The notes: generated by a model from the sequence alone, not told the origin. Shown: positions 34,809 to 44,442, counted from the first letter of the stretch. The stretch: 64,000 bases of DNA from an uncultured Oscillospiraceae bacterium (GCA_910586535.1 CAJUHS010000007.1:1-64000), one strand, 5' to 3'. Numbers and translations: made by a program.

Positions 34809-34950
34809 TGATTTGTACCCCCTGAAAAATATTGGTTAAACGTTTTCGTAAATAATTTTAACATATTAAAGCACTTTTGTCAAGCTTTTTTTACTATTTG
34901 TTAACAATATTTTTCATGGTATTTTGGCAATGCGCATATCAAAAGGTTTT
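34809..34950. other. AT-rich gap upstream of the membrane protein gene
   Basis: No gene or recognised element; it probably holds the promoter of the minus-strand gene. Confidence 0.3.
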
Positions 34951-35016
34951 ATACCGGAAGGATACATAAACAGGGGACGAAGTTCCCGCCCCCCTGTTTA
35001 TGTATCCTTCCGGTAT
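34951..35016. repeat. 26-base perfect inverted repeat
   Basis: The arms 34951-34976 and 34991-35016 are perfectly complementary around a 14-base spacer. Neither side has a good T-run. It lies just after the DUF4321 gene on the minus strand. Confidence 0.85.
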
Positions 35017-35036
35017 CAGCTGCTCCCCATAGGCGC

Positions 35037-35312
35037 TCACAGACTTTTGCAGGTCTTGTTGTAAATAATGAGAGCAATGATTATGCAGATTATCTGCGCG
35101 GTGTTCACCGTCAGCGTGAAGCCGAAGGCAAGCTTGAACACTATCAGGTCGAGAACCAGCGGAGCCCCTGTGTCAAGCCCCACGGACATTGTGTACGCCA
35201 GCCACGACAAAAAGCTCACGCTTTCGCAGAGTCTTGCCGTCACCGTTCCCAGCACTATTCCCGCCAGCAGGAAAAATAAAAACGCTATTGTTTTTTTAAT
35301 ATCCTTGCCCAT
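35037..35312 (-). CDS. Small DUF4321-type membrane protein
   Basis: A 91-residue protein with two hydrophobic helices (IAFLFFLLAGIVLGTVTARL and TLTVNTAQIICIIIALIIY) and a short loop with GAPLVLDL. It matches the DUF4321 pattern, a small Firmicutes membrane family without a known role. GAAAGGA precedes the ATG. It starts 38 bases after the U32 gene ends and is likely in the same transcript. Confidence 0.75.
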   Translation of the reverse strand: MGKDIKKTIAFLFFLLAGIVLGTVTARLCESVSFLSWLAYTMSVGLDTGAPLVLDLIVFKLAFGFTLTVNTAQIICIIIALIIYNKTCKSL

Positions 35313-35350
35313 TTTATCCTATCCTTTCATTTGACCGCACCGGCGTTCGG

Positions 35351-37465
35351 CTATTCGACCCCCCGGCTGTAAAGTCCCCCGGTATAGCCGCTTTCCAGAG
35401 CCTTTTCGCTGTGCCTGAGACAGTCTGTTATACGCTTTATTTCCGCGGGACTTTCTTCGGTAAAGTCAAGCTCGTAAAAGTCCGCATGAAGCTTCTCAGC
35501 TTTGTCGGTAACCATAAGCGGCACGCAGTTAAAAATTTCGCTCGTTCCGTTTGAGCATACTATCGGAAAAGTTCTGCCCGTCCTGTCGGAAATGCTTCCA
35601 GGGCAGTTTCCGCACTCTCTTTTTCCTTTGAGGGGGCAGTTTCTCGTAAGCATCAGGGGCAGTCTGCCGTACACTATCGCTCCGGTGGGCAGAACTCCTC
35701 TTACCGCCGCAAGCTGCCCGAATCTGCATTCAAAGCTTGCGGTAATGTCGGACATTCCCAAATCCTTTGCCGCAAGAGCCGACCATGGGTTTGTAATGTT
35801 CAGCCCAAAGCCTCCGCTCATTTCAAAGCCAAGCTTACGTCCGATACCTATATGGGCTATGTTTGTGCAGAGTACGCGTTTAAGTCCCGATCTTTGCAGG
35901 ACTTCAAGCCTTGCCGCAAAAGCGCTCTCGTCCGCCGTAAATCTCGGCAGGGCGGCAATCAGCCGCTCCGAAAGCTTTTCGATAATATCTTCCGTCAGCT
36001 TTTCAAGCAGTTCGGGAGGTACTGCAAACTCCTCCGCAAGACCGTCTGAGTTCAGTACAGAAAGCTGTTCCGCACGGTAAAGCCTTATCCTGATTTTTTT
36101 CGGCGTTCCCCGTTTTTCCGGAATAAGTTCGGAGAGCGCAGGAACAGTTTTCAGGTTCCGTTCCGACGGTTTTGGAGACTTTGCCGATTTTGCAGCCGAT
36201 ATTATCGCTTCGTTCATTTTACCCGCCGCTTCACGCCTGAGAGCGTTTACCGCCGCCGCGGATACCGTAAGCCCGTCCTCTGTATCGGCGGTCAGAGAAC
36301 CGAGGGTATAGACCGTATCCCCAAGCCTGTCAAGCCGGCAGCGCAGATATTCAATATCGGCGGGACGGTTCACCGCTTCTTCGGGACAAGCTCCTTCGGC
36401 GGAGACAGTAATTCCGCGGCAGGTCATATCCAGCCTTACCGGCTTGTTGCGTTCCATGCGGAGGTAAAAATCCGCCGCGCCGTCTTTTGCCTTTGTTTCC
36501 CTGCGGTATGTTTCCCGCAGCTTCGGCAGTGCGGCGCCGGCGGCGGCAACGTCCTCCTTTGTCCTGCAGCCGAACATATCCCTGCCGAGCTTTCCGGTCA
36601 GGTATCCGTCGGTAAAGCCGCTGCGCGAAAACACCGACCGCAGTATGTCAAGGTCGGGTTCGCCTCCGTCCAGAGCGGCGCGGCAGGCTGCAACGGCTGC
36701 CGCTACATATTCGGGACGCTTCATTCGTCCCTCTATTTTAAAGGACGCCGCTCCCATGTCCGCAAGAGCTTTTATATGGGATATTCCGCACAGATCCTTT
36801 AAGGACAGGTCATAGTCCCCCCCGAAAGGAAGCCTGCAAGCCTGTGCGCAAAGACCTCTGTTTGCACTTCTGGAGCCTATCATCGCGCTCATGTAGCACT
36901 GTCCCGACACGGACATACACAGCGCGCCGTGAATGAATACCTCTGTTTCAACGCCTGTGGCTATTATCTTTTCCAGTTCTTTCACGGACAGCTCCCGCGC
37001 CGCCACGACCCGCGAGAATCCCAGTTCGCGGGCAAGTCTTGCTCCCTCGGCGGTGTGTATAGCCATTTGAGTGGAGGCGTTCAGCTTCATATCGGGGAGA
37101 ACCTCCCGAAGCAGCCGCGCCATGCCCAAGTCCTGAACGATAAGTCCGTCAATGCCTGCAGCTGCGGACTTTTCCGCTTCAGAAAGAAAATCGTTTGTCT
37201 CCTCGGGAAAAACCACCGTGTTCATGGCGCGGTAAAGCTTTACACCGTGGAGACGGCAGTATCCGGCGGCTTCTTCAAGCTCGTTATCTGAAAAATTGGC
37301 GGCGTTGGACCGGGCGGAAAAACGCTTTCCCCCTATGTAAACGGCGTCTGCACCGCATCTGACTGCGGCGGTAAGGCTTTCCATGCTTCCCGCGGGAGCA
37401 AGAAGCTCGGGCTTTGAAGTTCCCGTTGTTGACAATGCTGACAATGCTGACAAGGTTTCGGACAT
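35351..37465 (-). CDS. U32 family protein with DUF3656 domain
   Basis: A 704-residue protein of the collagenase-like U32 family. The first half shows ELLAPAGSMESLTAAVRCGADAVYIG, then CMSVSGQCYMSAMIGSRSANRG and CAQACRLPF. These include the cysteines that are thought to bind an iron-sulfur cluster. The middle is DUF3656-like, and a second U32-like part ends with CPLKGKRECGNC. E. coli RlhA, which hydroxylates C2501 of 23S rRNA, has this layout, so an RNA-modifying role is more likely than proteolysis. GAAAGGA precedes the ATG. It shares its strand with zapA upstream and DUF4321 downstream. Confidence 0.88.
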   Translation of the reverse strand: MSETLSALSALSTTGTSKPELLAPAGSMESLTAAVRCGADAVYIGGKRFSARSNAANFSDNELEEAAGYCRLHGVKLYRAMNTVVFPEETNDFLSEAEKSAAAGIDGLIVQDLGMARLLREVLPDMKLNASTQMAIHTAEGARLARELGFSRVVAARELSVKELEKIIATGVETEVFIHGALCMSVSGQCYMSAMIGSRSANRGLCAQACRLPFGGDYDLSLKDLCGISHIKALADMGAASFKIEGRMKRPEYVAAAVAACRAALDGGEPDLDILRSVFSRSGFTDGYLTGKLGRDMFGCRTKEDVAAAGAALPKLRETYRRETKAKDGAADFYLRMERNKPVRLDMTCRGITVSAEGACPEEAVNRPADIEYLRCRLDRLGDTVYTLGSLTADTEDGLTVSAAAVNALRREAAGKMNEAIISAAKSAKSPKPSERNLKTVPALSELIPEKRGTPKKIRIRLYRAEQLSVLNSDGLAEEFAVPPELLEKLTEDIIEKLSERLIAALPRFTADESAFAARLEVLQRSGLKRVLCTNIAHIGIGRKLGFEMSGGFGLNITNPWSALAAKDLGMSDITASFECRFGQLAAVRGVLPTGAIVYGRLPLMLTRNCPLKGKRECGNCPGSISDRTGRTFPIVCSNGTSEIFNCVPLMVTDKAEKLHADFYELDFTEESPAEIKRITDCLRHSEKALESGYTGGLYSRGVE

Positions 37466-37512
37466 TTTAACGTTCCTTTCGGCAGTATGCGGACTTATTC
37501 GGTTTGCTTTGT

Positions 37513-37908
37513 CTATTTGGTTTTCGTGCTGTCAATGGTGAGCTGCTCGTCAATATCCGATTTCATTTGTTTGATTTTAAGCTCGTTTTCCAGCGCAGAT
37601 ATCCTTGCAAGATGCGCCTTTTCGTTTTTGAGGGCTTCGTCACGTTCAAGGCGCGCCTGACAGGCGTCGTCAACGTACTCTTTTATCTGGGTGCGGATAT
37701 TGTCAATGCTGTCGTTGGATTTTTTGCACTCGTCAAAAGCGGACAGCGCCACAAGTATAGCCGCCGAATGGAGAGATATTTCCGATTCGGACATCATATT
37801 GTAAATTTCGGTCTCCACTTTTTTTGCCAGCTCGGTAAAATATCCCGGAGCTTCGTCTGTTTTCAGGTTAAACTCCTTTCCGCAAATGGTGATCCTTACC
37901 TTATTCAT
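37513..37908 (-). CDS. zapA: Cell division protein ZapA
   Basis: Stabilises FtsZ filaments at the division site. 131 residues with the N-terminal ZapA segment (VRITICGKEFNLKTDEAPGY) and a long C-terminal coiled coil. The ATG at 37908 has AAAGGAA upstream; a TTG two codons earlier is less likely. Confidence 0.88.
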   Translation of the reverse strand: MNKVRITICGKEFNLKTDEAPGYFTELAKKVETEIYNMMSESEISLHSAAILVALSAFDECKKSNDSIDNIRTQIKEYVDDACQARLERDEALKNEKAHLARISALENELKIKQMKSDIDEQLTIDSTKTK

Positions 37909-37956
37909 AATCAACTTTCCTTTCGTATCGGTTCACGGTTTTGAACAATCATTTTA

Positions 37957-37985
37957 ATTATAACCTATTTCAGTACGGATTGCAA
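37957..37985 (-). promoter_or_regulatory. zapA promoter
   Basis: On the minus strand: TTGCAA (37985-37980), a 17-base spacer, TATAAT (37962-37957). Confidence 0.7.
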
Positions 37986-38035
37986 GGAATTTTATTACTC
38001 TAAAATTGATTTTTGCGCTGCAGGCGCGTAAGATA

Positions 38036-38064
38036 TTGCCAAAACAGAAAAAATACTATATAAT
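38036..38064 (+). promoter_or_regulatory. Promoter of the amidohydrolase gene
   Basis: TTGCCA at 38036-38041 and TATAAT at 38059-38064, spacer 17, 59 bases before the start codon. Confidence 0.7.
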
Positions 38065-38123
38065 ATATGTATCACAGCGTGCAAATAATTTTGCGGCACG
38101 TTTATACCGAAAGGAGATATCAT

Positions 38124-39410
38124 ATGAAGCTCAGATTTTACAACGCACAGATACTTACAATGGAAAGTACGGAAATTTTCAGCGGAGAAGTCCATACCGA
38201 CGGGGATACTATTATTTATATAGGAAAAGAAAAAAAGGACGGCAGCTTCGACCGCGAAATAAACCTCTGCGGAAACCTTATAATGCCCTCTTTCAAAAAT
38301 GCCCATACCCATTCGGCAATGACGTTTCTGCGTTCTTACGCAGACGATATGCCGCTGAACGACTGGCTTTTCAAGCAGGTCTTTCCCATGGAGGACAAGC
38401 TTACTCCCGACGACGTTTACGAGCTGACAAAGCTTGCCGCCCTTGAGTATTTTTCGGGAGGAACCACCGCGGCTTTCGATATGTATTTCCATCCCGACCG
38501 CGTTATAGAAGCGGCTGTGGAAACTGGTCTGCGCATAGTTATATGCGGCGCTGTTTCGGGGGGCAGCAATCAGGCTGACTACGATTCAGCACTGTCACGC
38601 CTGGAGGATTACCATAAGCGCTTTAACGGCATGGATCCCCTTGTTTCCTTTAAAATGGGATTCCACGCCGAGTACACTACCGATATCTCCATACTAAAGG
38701 GTATCGCGGAGCTTGCACGGAGCTTTAGACAGCCCCTCTATACACACAACAGCGAGACCGCGAACGAGGTGCAGGGCTGTATAGAACGCCACGGAAAGAC
38801 TCCTACTGCTTTGTTCGAGGAACTGGGTATGTTTGAGTACGGCGGCGGAGGCTTTCACTGCGTACACATGACCGACGAGGACTTGGACATTTTCAGGCGG
38901 CGGGGACTCTGGGCAGTTACGAATCCGTGCTCCAACTGCAAGCTTGCCAGCGGTATCGCTCCCCTTGACAGAATGAACGCCATGGGGATAAACCTTGCGA
39001 TAGGTACCGACGGCCCCGCAAGCAACAACGCGCTGGATATGTTCCGGGAGATGTACCTTGCTTCGGTGCTCCAGAAGGTGCGGGAGAACAACGCAGCCGC
39101 AATGCCTGCCGAAGCCGTCCTGAAAGCCGCGGTCTCGGGCGGAGCTCTCGCAATGGGTCTGACGGACTGCGACGTCCTTGCCGAAGGCAAAAAAGCGGAT
39201 ATGATGGTAATTGATATGAACCGTCCCAATATGCAGCCTGTGAACAATACCGTTAAAAATCTTGTTTTTGCAGGAACGAGGGATAATGTGAAAATGACCG
39301 TAAGCGGCGGTGCTATCGTATATGAGGACGGAAAGTTCCCCTCTTTGGACGCGGAGAAAATATACTTTGAAGCAAACAGAATAATCGGTGAAAAAAGGAA
39401 AGCAAACTAA
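38124..39410 (+). CDS. Amidohydrolase, MTA/SAH deaminase-like
   Basis: Cytosolic metal-dependent deaminase, probably acting on 5'-methylthioadenosine, S-adenosylhomocysteine or a related adenosine. The 428 residues carry the metal ligands in NAHTHSAMTFLRSYADD near residue 58, and then FHAEYTT, HNSETANEVQ, HCVHMTD and GTDGPASNN. These match the MtaD/SsnA-like branch. The ATG has AAAGGAG 8 bases upstream; a frame open to 38067 lacks a site. Guanine or atrazine-type deaminases share the fold, so the substrate is inferred. Confidence 0.88.
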   Translation: MKLRFYNAQILTMESTEIFSGEVHTDGDTIIYIGKEKKDGSFDREINLCGNLIMPSFKNAHTHSAMTFLRSYADDMPLNDWLFKQVFPMEDKLTPDDVYELTKLAALEYFSGGTTAAFDMYFHPDRVIEAAVETGLRIVICGAVSGGSNQADYDSALSRLEDYHKRFNGMDPLVSFKMGFHAEYTTDISILKGIAELARSFRQPLYTHNSETANEVQGCIERHGKTPTALFEELGMFEYGGGGFHCVHMTDEDLDIFRRRGLWAVTNPCSNCKLASGIAPLDRMNAMGINLAIGTDGPASNNALDMFREMYLASVLQKVRENNAAAMPAEAVLKAAVSGGALAMGLTDCDVLAEGKKADMMVIDMNRPNMQPVNNTVKNLVFAGTRDNVKMTVSGGAIVYEDGKFPSLDAEKIYFEANRIIGEKRKAN

Positions 39411-39720
39411 CAATGGCAATTTTAAAAATATCACAAAATATTAAGCCGAATTTCTGGTGTGTTTGTGTATTGTGACGAAATGTCTCGTCGCAAATGTTAA
39501 TTATTCATTGAATTATGTCAACTTGGCTTGATTTGATTCCCAGAAATTACTTTTTATGACATTTGAGTGCGCAGCCCTAAGGCCGATTTAGTTAAGCTGC
39601 ACAAAATTTTAAGACAGAATTTGGCTTGTCATCAGATAAAATGGAATAATATTCCTCTTGGCGGCAGATAGTTTTAGTTCTGTTTGTGAAAACTGCACAA
39701 AAACAAGCTCTAAAAAATCC
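39411..39720. other. Intergenic stretch before the G5/3D gene
   Basis: No gene is visible. A weak 8-base hairpin (39471-39478/39485-39492, one G-U) lies near its left end but lacks a T-run. Confidence 0.35.
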
Positions 39721-39749
39721 TTGACAAACAGCGGTTTGGCGATTATAAT
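39721..39749 (+). promoter_or_regulatory. Consensus promoter of the G5/3D gene
   Basis: TTGACA at 39721-39726 and TATAAT at 39744-39749, spacer 17: a perfect vegetative consensus. Confidence 0.85.
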
Positions 39750-39786
39750 TGATAAAGTTGCTGAACGGTTACACTAACTTGAGTTT

Positions 39787-39803
39787 TGTAATTACTTTGT
39801 AAC
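39787..39803 (+). promoter_or_regulatory. WalR-type direct repeat in the 5' leader
   Basis: TGTAAT-N5-TGTAAC exactly fits the WalR consensus. It lies about 37 bases after the -10 element and 20 bases before the start codon, so it is inside the transcript. It matches the site at 6737 in both half-sites and spacing. Confidence 0.55.
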
Positions 39804-39823
39804 CTGTTTTGAAAGGAGTCTTT

Positions 39824-40861
39824 ATGAGTAATAATGCAAAGAACTGCCGCGGATTTGCTTCCGCTGCCGGAAATTGTAAAAAAATCTTAAAGAACTTGAA
39901 AAAAATGAATACGTTAAAAGTGAAAGCTGCCGCAGTTTTTGCAGGCGTAGCAGCTGTTTCCGCAATTGCAGTCGTATCGGCTGTCGCTTTCGGATCGGAC
40001 AGCGTAACGCTTTCGGCAGTTCCCCAGATAACCGCTGATTCCGCGGCTGTAATGACGTTTATGCCCCCTAAGGAGTATGACGTGCAGATAAGCGTTGACG
40101 GTAAAAATCTGGGAATAAAGTGTTCCGGAACGGTTTCAGACGCTCTTGACGCGGCGGGAGTTACCGTTTACGACGACGATCTGATCAATATCGGCTTCAG
40201 CGAACCTCTCAATAACAGCACCAATATCGTTGTTAACCGTGTGGATATTGTGGAGGAAGTCGATGTAAAGATCATTGAGTACGCCACAAAATACCGCGAG
40301 GACGATTCTCATCTGATAGGATATACCGAGACTGTGGTAGACGGCGAAGAGGGCGAGATCGAGACTACAAAACGCCTTGTTTACGTTGACGGCGAGCTTG
40401 TCTCAACAGCCGTTATCGACAAGGACGTTACAGACCCCGTTGACGAGGTGATCGTTGTGGGTACGAAAGAGGAAGAGCCCGAACCGGAGCCTGTTTACGA
40501 AGCGGCTGCGGCTGCGGCTTATACCTCCGATGTTGCTCTTGACGCAAACGGAGCTCCCGTAAGCTATTCACAGGTTCTGACCGGTTCCTCCTGCGCTTAT
40601 ACCGCTCCTGCGGGGGCGCTTACATCTACGGGAAGGACTGCCGCTGTGGGACTTGTTGCAGTCAACCCCAATATCATTCCCTACGGCACGGAGCTTTACA
40701 TCACGTCCTCGGACGGAGATAAGGTATACGGCTACGCTATTGCGGCGGATACGGGAGGAGCTGTCATGAGGGGAAGCATTATCGTTGATCTTTTCATGAA
40801 TTCGGAGAGCGACTGCTACGACTGGGGCAGACGCGACGTTAACGTTTACATCCTGAACTGA
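39824..40861 (+). CDS. G5 and 3D-domain cell-wall protein (YabE/Rpf-like)
   Basis: 345 residues. A membrane or signal helix lies near residues 35-55 (AAAVFAGVAAVSAIAVVSAV). A DUF348-type repeat (YDVQISVDGKNLGIKCSG...) and a G5 domain (about 130-215) follow. A Glu/Ala linker leads to a C-terminal 3D domain (TGRTAAVGLVAVNPNIIPYG... AADTGG). The 3D domain has the three conserved Asp-type residues expected of this MltA-like barrel, so lytic transglycosylase activity on peptidoglycan is likely. AAAGGAG precedes the ATG. It resembles B. subtilis YabE/YocH-type wall proteins. A strong promoter and a WalR-type repeat precede it. Confidence 0.9.
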   Translation: MSNNAKNCRGFASAAGNCKKILKNLKKMNTLKVKAAAVFAGVAAVSAIAVVSAVAFGSDSVTLSAVPQITADSAAVMTFMPPKEYDVQISVDGKNLGIKCSGTVSDALDAAGVTVYDDDLINIGFSEPLNNSTNIVVNRVDIVEEVDVKIIEYATKYREDDSHLIGYTETVVDGEEGEIETTKRLVYVDGELVSTAVIDKDVTDPVDEVIVVGTKEEEPEPEPVYEAAAAAAYTSDVALDANGAPVSYSQVLTGSSCAYTAPAGALTSTGRTAAVGLVAVNPNIIPYGTELYITSSDGDKVYGYAIAADTGGAVMRGSIIVDLFMNSESDCYDWGRRDVNVYILN

Positions 40862-40943
40862 TACCATAAAAACTGTGAGCCAATGCGCTGGCAGATTTTT
40901 GGTACGGCAGGGTTCAAACAGGCTTTGATGCTTAATAAGAGAG

Positions 40944-40985
40944 CAAAAAACGGCTGGCTGCGTGGCTTGCCGTTTTTTGTTTTGC
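40944..40985 (+). terminator. Terminator after the G5/3D gene
   Basis: An 11-base stem (40944-40954 with 40969-40979) with A-run and T-run ends. Confidence 0.85.
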
Positions 40986-41218
40986 GGCTTTGTATAATCG
41001 GCTTCGGTCGGGATTTGACTTTTAAACGGCTTTAAAGTATAATTAACTTTAACGTTATCTGAAAATATCTTGATAAAATTTGTAGGGTACGGGTCTATCG
41101 TTCCGCGTTTTCAAAACATATTATCTATGCTGAGGCAATGAGACCACGCCTCGGCAAAAAAGTTATTTTTATGGATTGCTATAAGATCGTTAGACCGCTG
41201 AAAGAAAGAGGGTTTGCC

Positions 41219-44200
41219 ATGATCCCTGTAAAACTGAAAATACAGGCTTTCGCTTCATATGCGGAAGCAGCCGAAATAGACTTTGAAAAGCTTGACAGCC
41301 TTTTCCTTATACACGGTGAAACGGGTGCGGGAAAAACCGCCGTTCTGGACGCTATTACATATGCTCTTTACGGCGAATCCAGCGGCGGCGACAGGACGGA
41401 TATGCGCTGTGCGCTTCCCGCTGCGGAAAAGCTTCCCACGCTGGCGGAGTTTATCTTTAAGATTCGAGGAGAGCTGTACAAATTTACCCGCTCAGTGACT
41501 GTTACTCCCCGAAGCAAAAAGCTTGAATCTAAGCAGGACTGCTTTTATTTTGACAAGGACTCCGGCTGTTTCCGCTCCTTTTTTGAAAATCCGAAGCAAT
41601 CTTTGGTCAGAGCCAAAGCAGAGGAACTGACCGGACTTTCCGCAGAACAGTTCAGGCAGGTGATAATCCTGCCGCAGGGCAAATTTGAACAGCTGCTGAC
41701 TTCGGCCAGCAGGGACAAGGAGGAGATACTCTCCACCCTTTTCGGCGCGGACAAGTACACTAAGCTTTCGGACAAGCTTCGGGAAAGAGCCGAAACCCTC
41801 AGAAAAAAGCTTGACGGTGAAACAAATAACCTTTGCGCCATGCTTGCGGCTGAGAAAATAGAGTCTGCCGAAGAGCTTGACATAGAGATTAAAAAGCATG
41901 AAGAGGAAGCCGAAGCGCTTTTTCCTAAACTTAACGAGGCAAGAAATGGTCTTGCTGAAATACGCGAAAGACTTACTGAGGCAGAGCTGCTGGCGGCAAA
42001 GTTTTCTGAGCTTGAAATGGCGGAAAAGCGCCTTGCGGAGCTTGACCGGGACAAAGACTCAGCGGAGAAAAAACGTTTTGCTCTGAAAAAACACGAGAAA
42101 GCGTTGCTGGCGGCTGCAGAGCAAAAGGCGTTTGTATCGGCGGAAAATAATCTTGCCGACAGAAAAAAACGTCTTGCGCTTGCAGAAGAAGATTTTTTCT
42201 CAGCGGAAGAAAAATTTACCGGGGCGGAAAAAAAGAAAAACGCCGTTTCCGGCAGAGAGGATGACTACCATGCAAAATCCGCAGAACTTGCAGTACTGAC
42301 AAGTCTTGCGCCCATGTATGAAAAAGTTTCCCTTAAAACTGCGGAGCTGAGCGAGCTTTCGGGAAAAGCGGATCTATGCGCAAAGCACTGCGCCGATTCC
42401 GAAAAAAAAGCGAAAATGTGCGGCGGGGATATTTCGGAGCTTTTGGGAAAAAGGGAATACATCATGCGGAATTTTTCCGAAAGGATTCCGGAGCTTACCG
42501 CGCGCCTGAACGAACTTAAAAGCGGTGAGGCGGCGGAAAAGCGGCTTGTAAAGTATACCTCGGCTTTTGAAAAAATACAGGAAAACATCACGCAGTGGAT
42601 CCGCGACGCAGACAAACTTGAAGCGGAAAAGGTCTCTGCCGAAAGCAGGTACGACGAGCTTTACGAATGCTATATCCGAAATACGGCGGCGGAGCTTTCC
42701 TCAAGCCTTAGGGAGGGACAGCCCTGTCCCGTCTGCGGAAGCTTATCGCACCCTGCTCCGGCAGTACATTCGGAAAGCGCCGTTACCGCTGCCGAGGTCA
42801 AGAACGCAAGAGCTGTTTTTGAAAAGCTTGCAAAGGCTCTTTCCGATATACAGACGAAAATTTCAGGAGAAAAAGCACGTATTCCTGCCGCAGAAGACTA
42901 TATCGCCTCGGAGCGCAAAACTATTTCCGATACCCGCTATACTGCCGGGGAGCTTAAAGCGGTTGAGCTGAAATACGGCGAAGCAGTCAGGGAAAATGAA
43001 AAGCTGCCAGGGATAGATAAAGACCTGAATAAATTGTACGAGCTGAAAGACAGTCTTGAAGAGCGGCTTGCCGACGAAACAAAAAAATATGAAGCTGCAC
43101 GGAACGCTCTTTCCAAAACAGAAGCGGAGCTGTCCGCGCTGAAAGAAAATCTTGACCCCCGCTTCTGCGGCGGGGATTCCTATGCCGCTGGAATAAAGCA
43201 ATTACAGGCGGACGTTAACGCATTCGTTTGTGAAAAGGAATCTTCCGACCGTGAGTATTTGGCTGCGGAAAAGCTTAAAGTACAGACTTTTGCAGCCGCC
43301 GAACAGGCGCGGGCAGAGCATGATTCTGCCGTTTCAGTCCGTGATTCGGCATACGGAGCTTTTCTGGAAAGGCTTTCTTTCCTTGGTGTTTCCCAGGATG
43401 ATTATGAGGTCTCTCTTCTTTCGGAAGAAAACGCCGCTGCGCTTGCAGAACAGATAAAGAAGTACGACCTTGCTGTGCATTCGGCAAAGGAACGGACAAA
43501 TGCTTTGAAAAAAGAGCTTGCGGGAAAGACCCCGCCTCCCCTTGACGAGATCCGGGCAGACGCAGGGAAATCGGACGAAACCTTGTCGGAGCTTTCAGGA
43601 CGGCAGGCTCTCATCACGGAGCGGCTGAACCGTTTGAAAAAGCTTTCGGAGGAATATTCAAGCCGCTATGCCGCGCTTAGCAACGAAAGAGAAAGATCGG
43701 ACAAGCTGTCGGCTTTTGCGGGGTTCATGAGGGGCGACAGAGGAATTTCCTTTACACGTTATTTTCTGGGACTTATGCTTTCCCTTGTGACCGACGAGGC
43801 GAACCGCATACTTGCAGACGTGAGCGGGGGGAAGTTCCGCCTGCGGGTGAAAAGCGATTACGCGGCAAATTCAAAGCAGGGTCTCGACCTTGAAGCAGAG
43901 ACTCTTACTGCGGACTTTAAGGCAGTCTACGGAGTGAAAAATCTGTCGGGCGGAGAAAAATTCCTTATATCCCTTGCGCTCTCCCTGGGGCTTTCCGCTG
44001 TAGCGCGGAGCCGAGGCGGAGGAATTGACGTTGAAGCAATGTTTATTGACGAGGGCTTCGGCTCTCTCGATCCCGCTTCGCTTAAGGAAGCGGTCTCCAT
44101 ACTTTGCAGACTTGCCGCAGGCAGGAATACTATAGGCATAATATCCCATGTGGAGGAGCTGAAAAATGTTATTCCATGTGGTATAAGAATTAATAAAAAT

Positions 44201-44230
44201 CCCGACGGGGCGTCGTTTATAATCCCATAG
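41219..44230 (+). CDS. sbcC: Exonuclease subunit SbcC (Rad50-like ATPase)
   Basis: ATPase partner of SbcD. 1003 residues with Walker A (GETGAGKTAVLD, K39). Two long coiled coils flank a zinc hook C503-P-V-C506. The ABC signature is LSGGEK (909-914) and Walker B is MFIDEGFGSLD. The ATG has AGAGGG 6 bases upstream. The frame is open to 41138, but that extension has no site and no family match. The usual layout is sbcD directly before sbcC; here sbcD is elsewhere and on the other strand. Confidence 0.94.
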   Translation: MIPVKLKIQAFASYAEAAEIDFEKLDSLFLIHGETGAGKTAVLDAITYALYGESSGGDRTDMRCALPAAEKLPTLAEFIFKIRGELYKFTRSVTVTPRSKKLESKQDCFYFDKDSGCFRSFFENPKQSLVRAKAEELTGLSAEQFRQVIILPQGKFEQLLTSASRDKEEILSTLFGADKYTKLSDKLRERAETLRKKLDGETNNLCAMLAAEKIESAEELDIEIKKHEEEAEALFPKLNEARNGLAEIRERLTEAELLAAKFSELEMAEKRLAELDRDKDSAEKKRFALKKHEKALLAAAEQKAFVSAENNLADRKKRLALAEEDFFSAEEKFTGAEKKKNAVSGREDDYHAKSAELAVLTSLAPMYEKVSLKTAELSELSGKADLCAKHCADSEKKAKMCGGDISELLGKREYIMRNFSERIPELTARLNELKSGEAAEKRLVKYTSAFEKIQENITQWIRDADKLEAEKVSAESRYDELYECYIRNTAAELSSSLREGQPCPVCGSLSHPAPAVHSESAVTAAEVKNARAVFEKLAKALSDIQTKISGEKARIPAAEDYIASERKTISDTRYTAGELKAVELKYGEAVRENEKLPGIDKDLNKLYELKDSLEERLADETKKYEAARNALSKTEAELSALKENLDPRFCGGDSYAAGIKQLQADVNAFVCEKESSDREYLAAEKLKVQTFAAAEQARAEHDSAVSVRDSAYGAFLERLSFLGVSQDDYEVSLLSEENAAALAEQIKKYDLAVHSAKERTNALKKELAGKTPPPLDEIRADAGKSDETLSELSGRQALITERLNRLKKLSEEYSSRYAALSNERERSDKLSAFAGFMRGDRGISFTRYFLGLMLSLVTDEANRILADVSGGKFRLRVKSDYAANSKQGLDLEAETLTADFKAVYGVKNLSGGEKFLISLALSLGLSAVARSRGGGIDVEAMFIDEGFGSLDPASLKEAVSILCRLAAGRNTIGIISHVEELKNVIPCGIRINKNPDGASFIIP

Positions 44231-44368
44231 AATGCGCCGTTTCATGGAAGGTGTTTGTTAAACAAAGTCGGTCCCGTGCCGCCGTCATTTTGCTTGTCCG
44301 CGAGGAAAACACAGTCGTTTTCCACAAACGGACATGGATTTGAGCCGCTTTTTTGTTTTATATTCCTA

Positions 44369-44397
44369 TTGATTATTTTCCGGAATTTATATATAAT
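44369..44397 (+). promoter_or_regulatory. Aspartokinase promoter
   Basis: TTGATT at 44369-44374 and TATAAT at 44392-44397, spacer 17. Confidence 0.65.
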
Positions 44398-44442
44398 AGT
44401 ATAATGTCAAAACTATATGAAATACGAAAGGAACATTTTCCC

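Noticed and set aside
41138..41218. N-terminal extension of SbcC
   Set aside because: The frame is open but has no ribosome site, and SbcC proteins begin at the segment after 41219.
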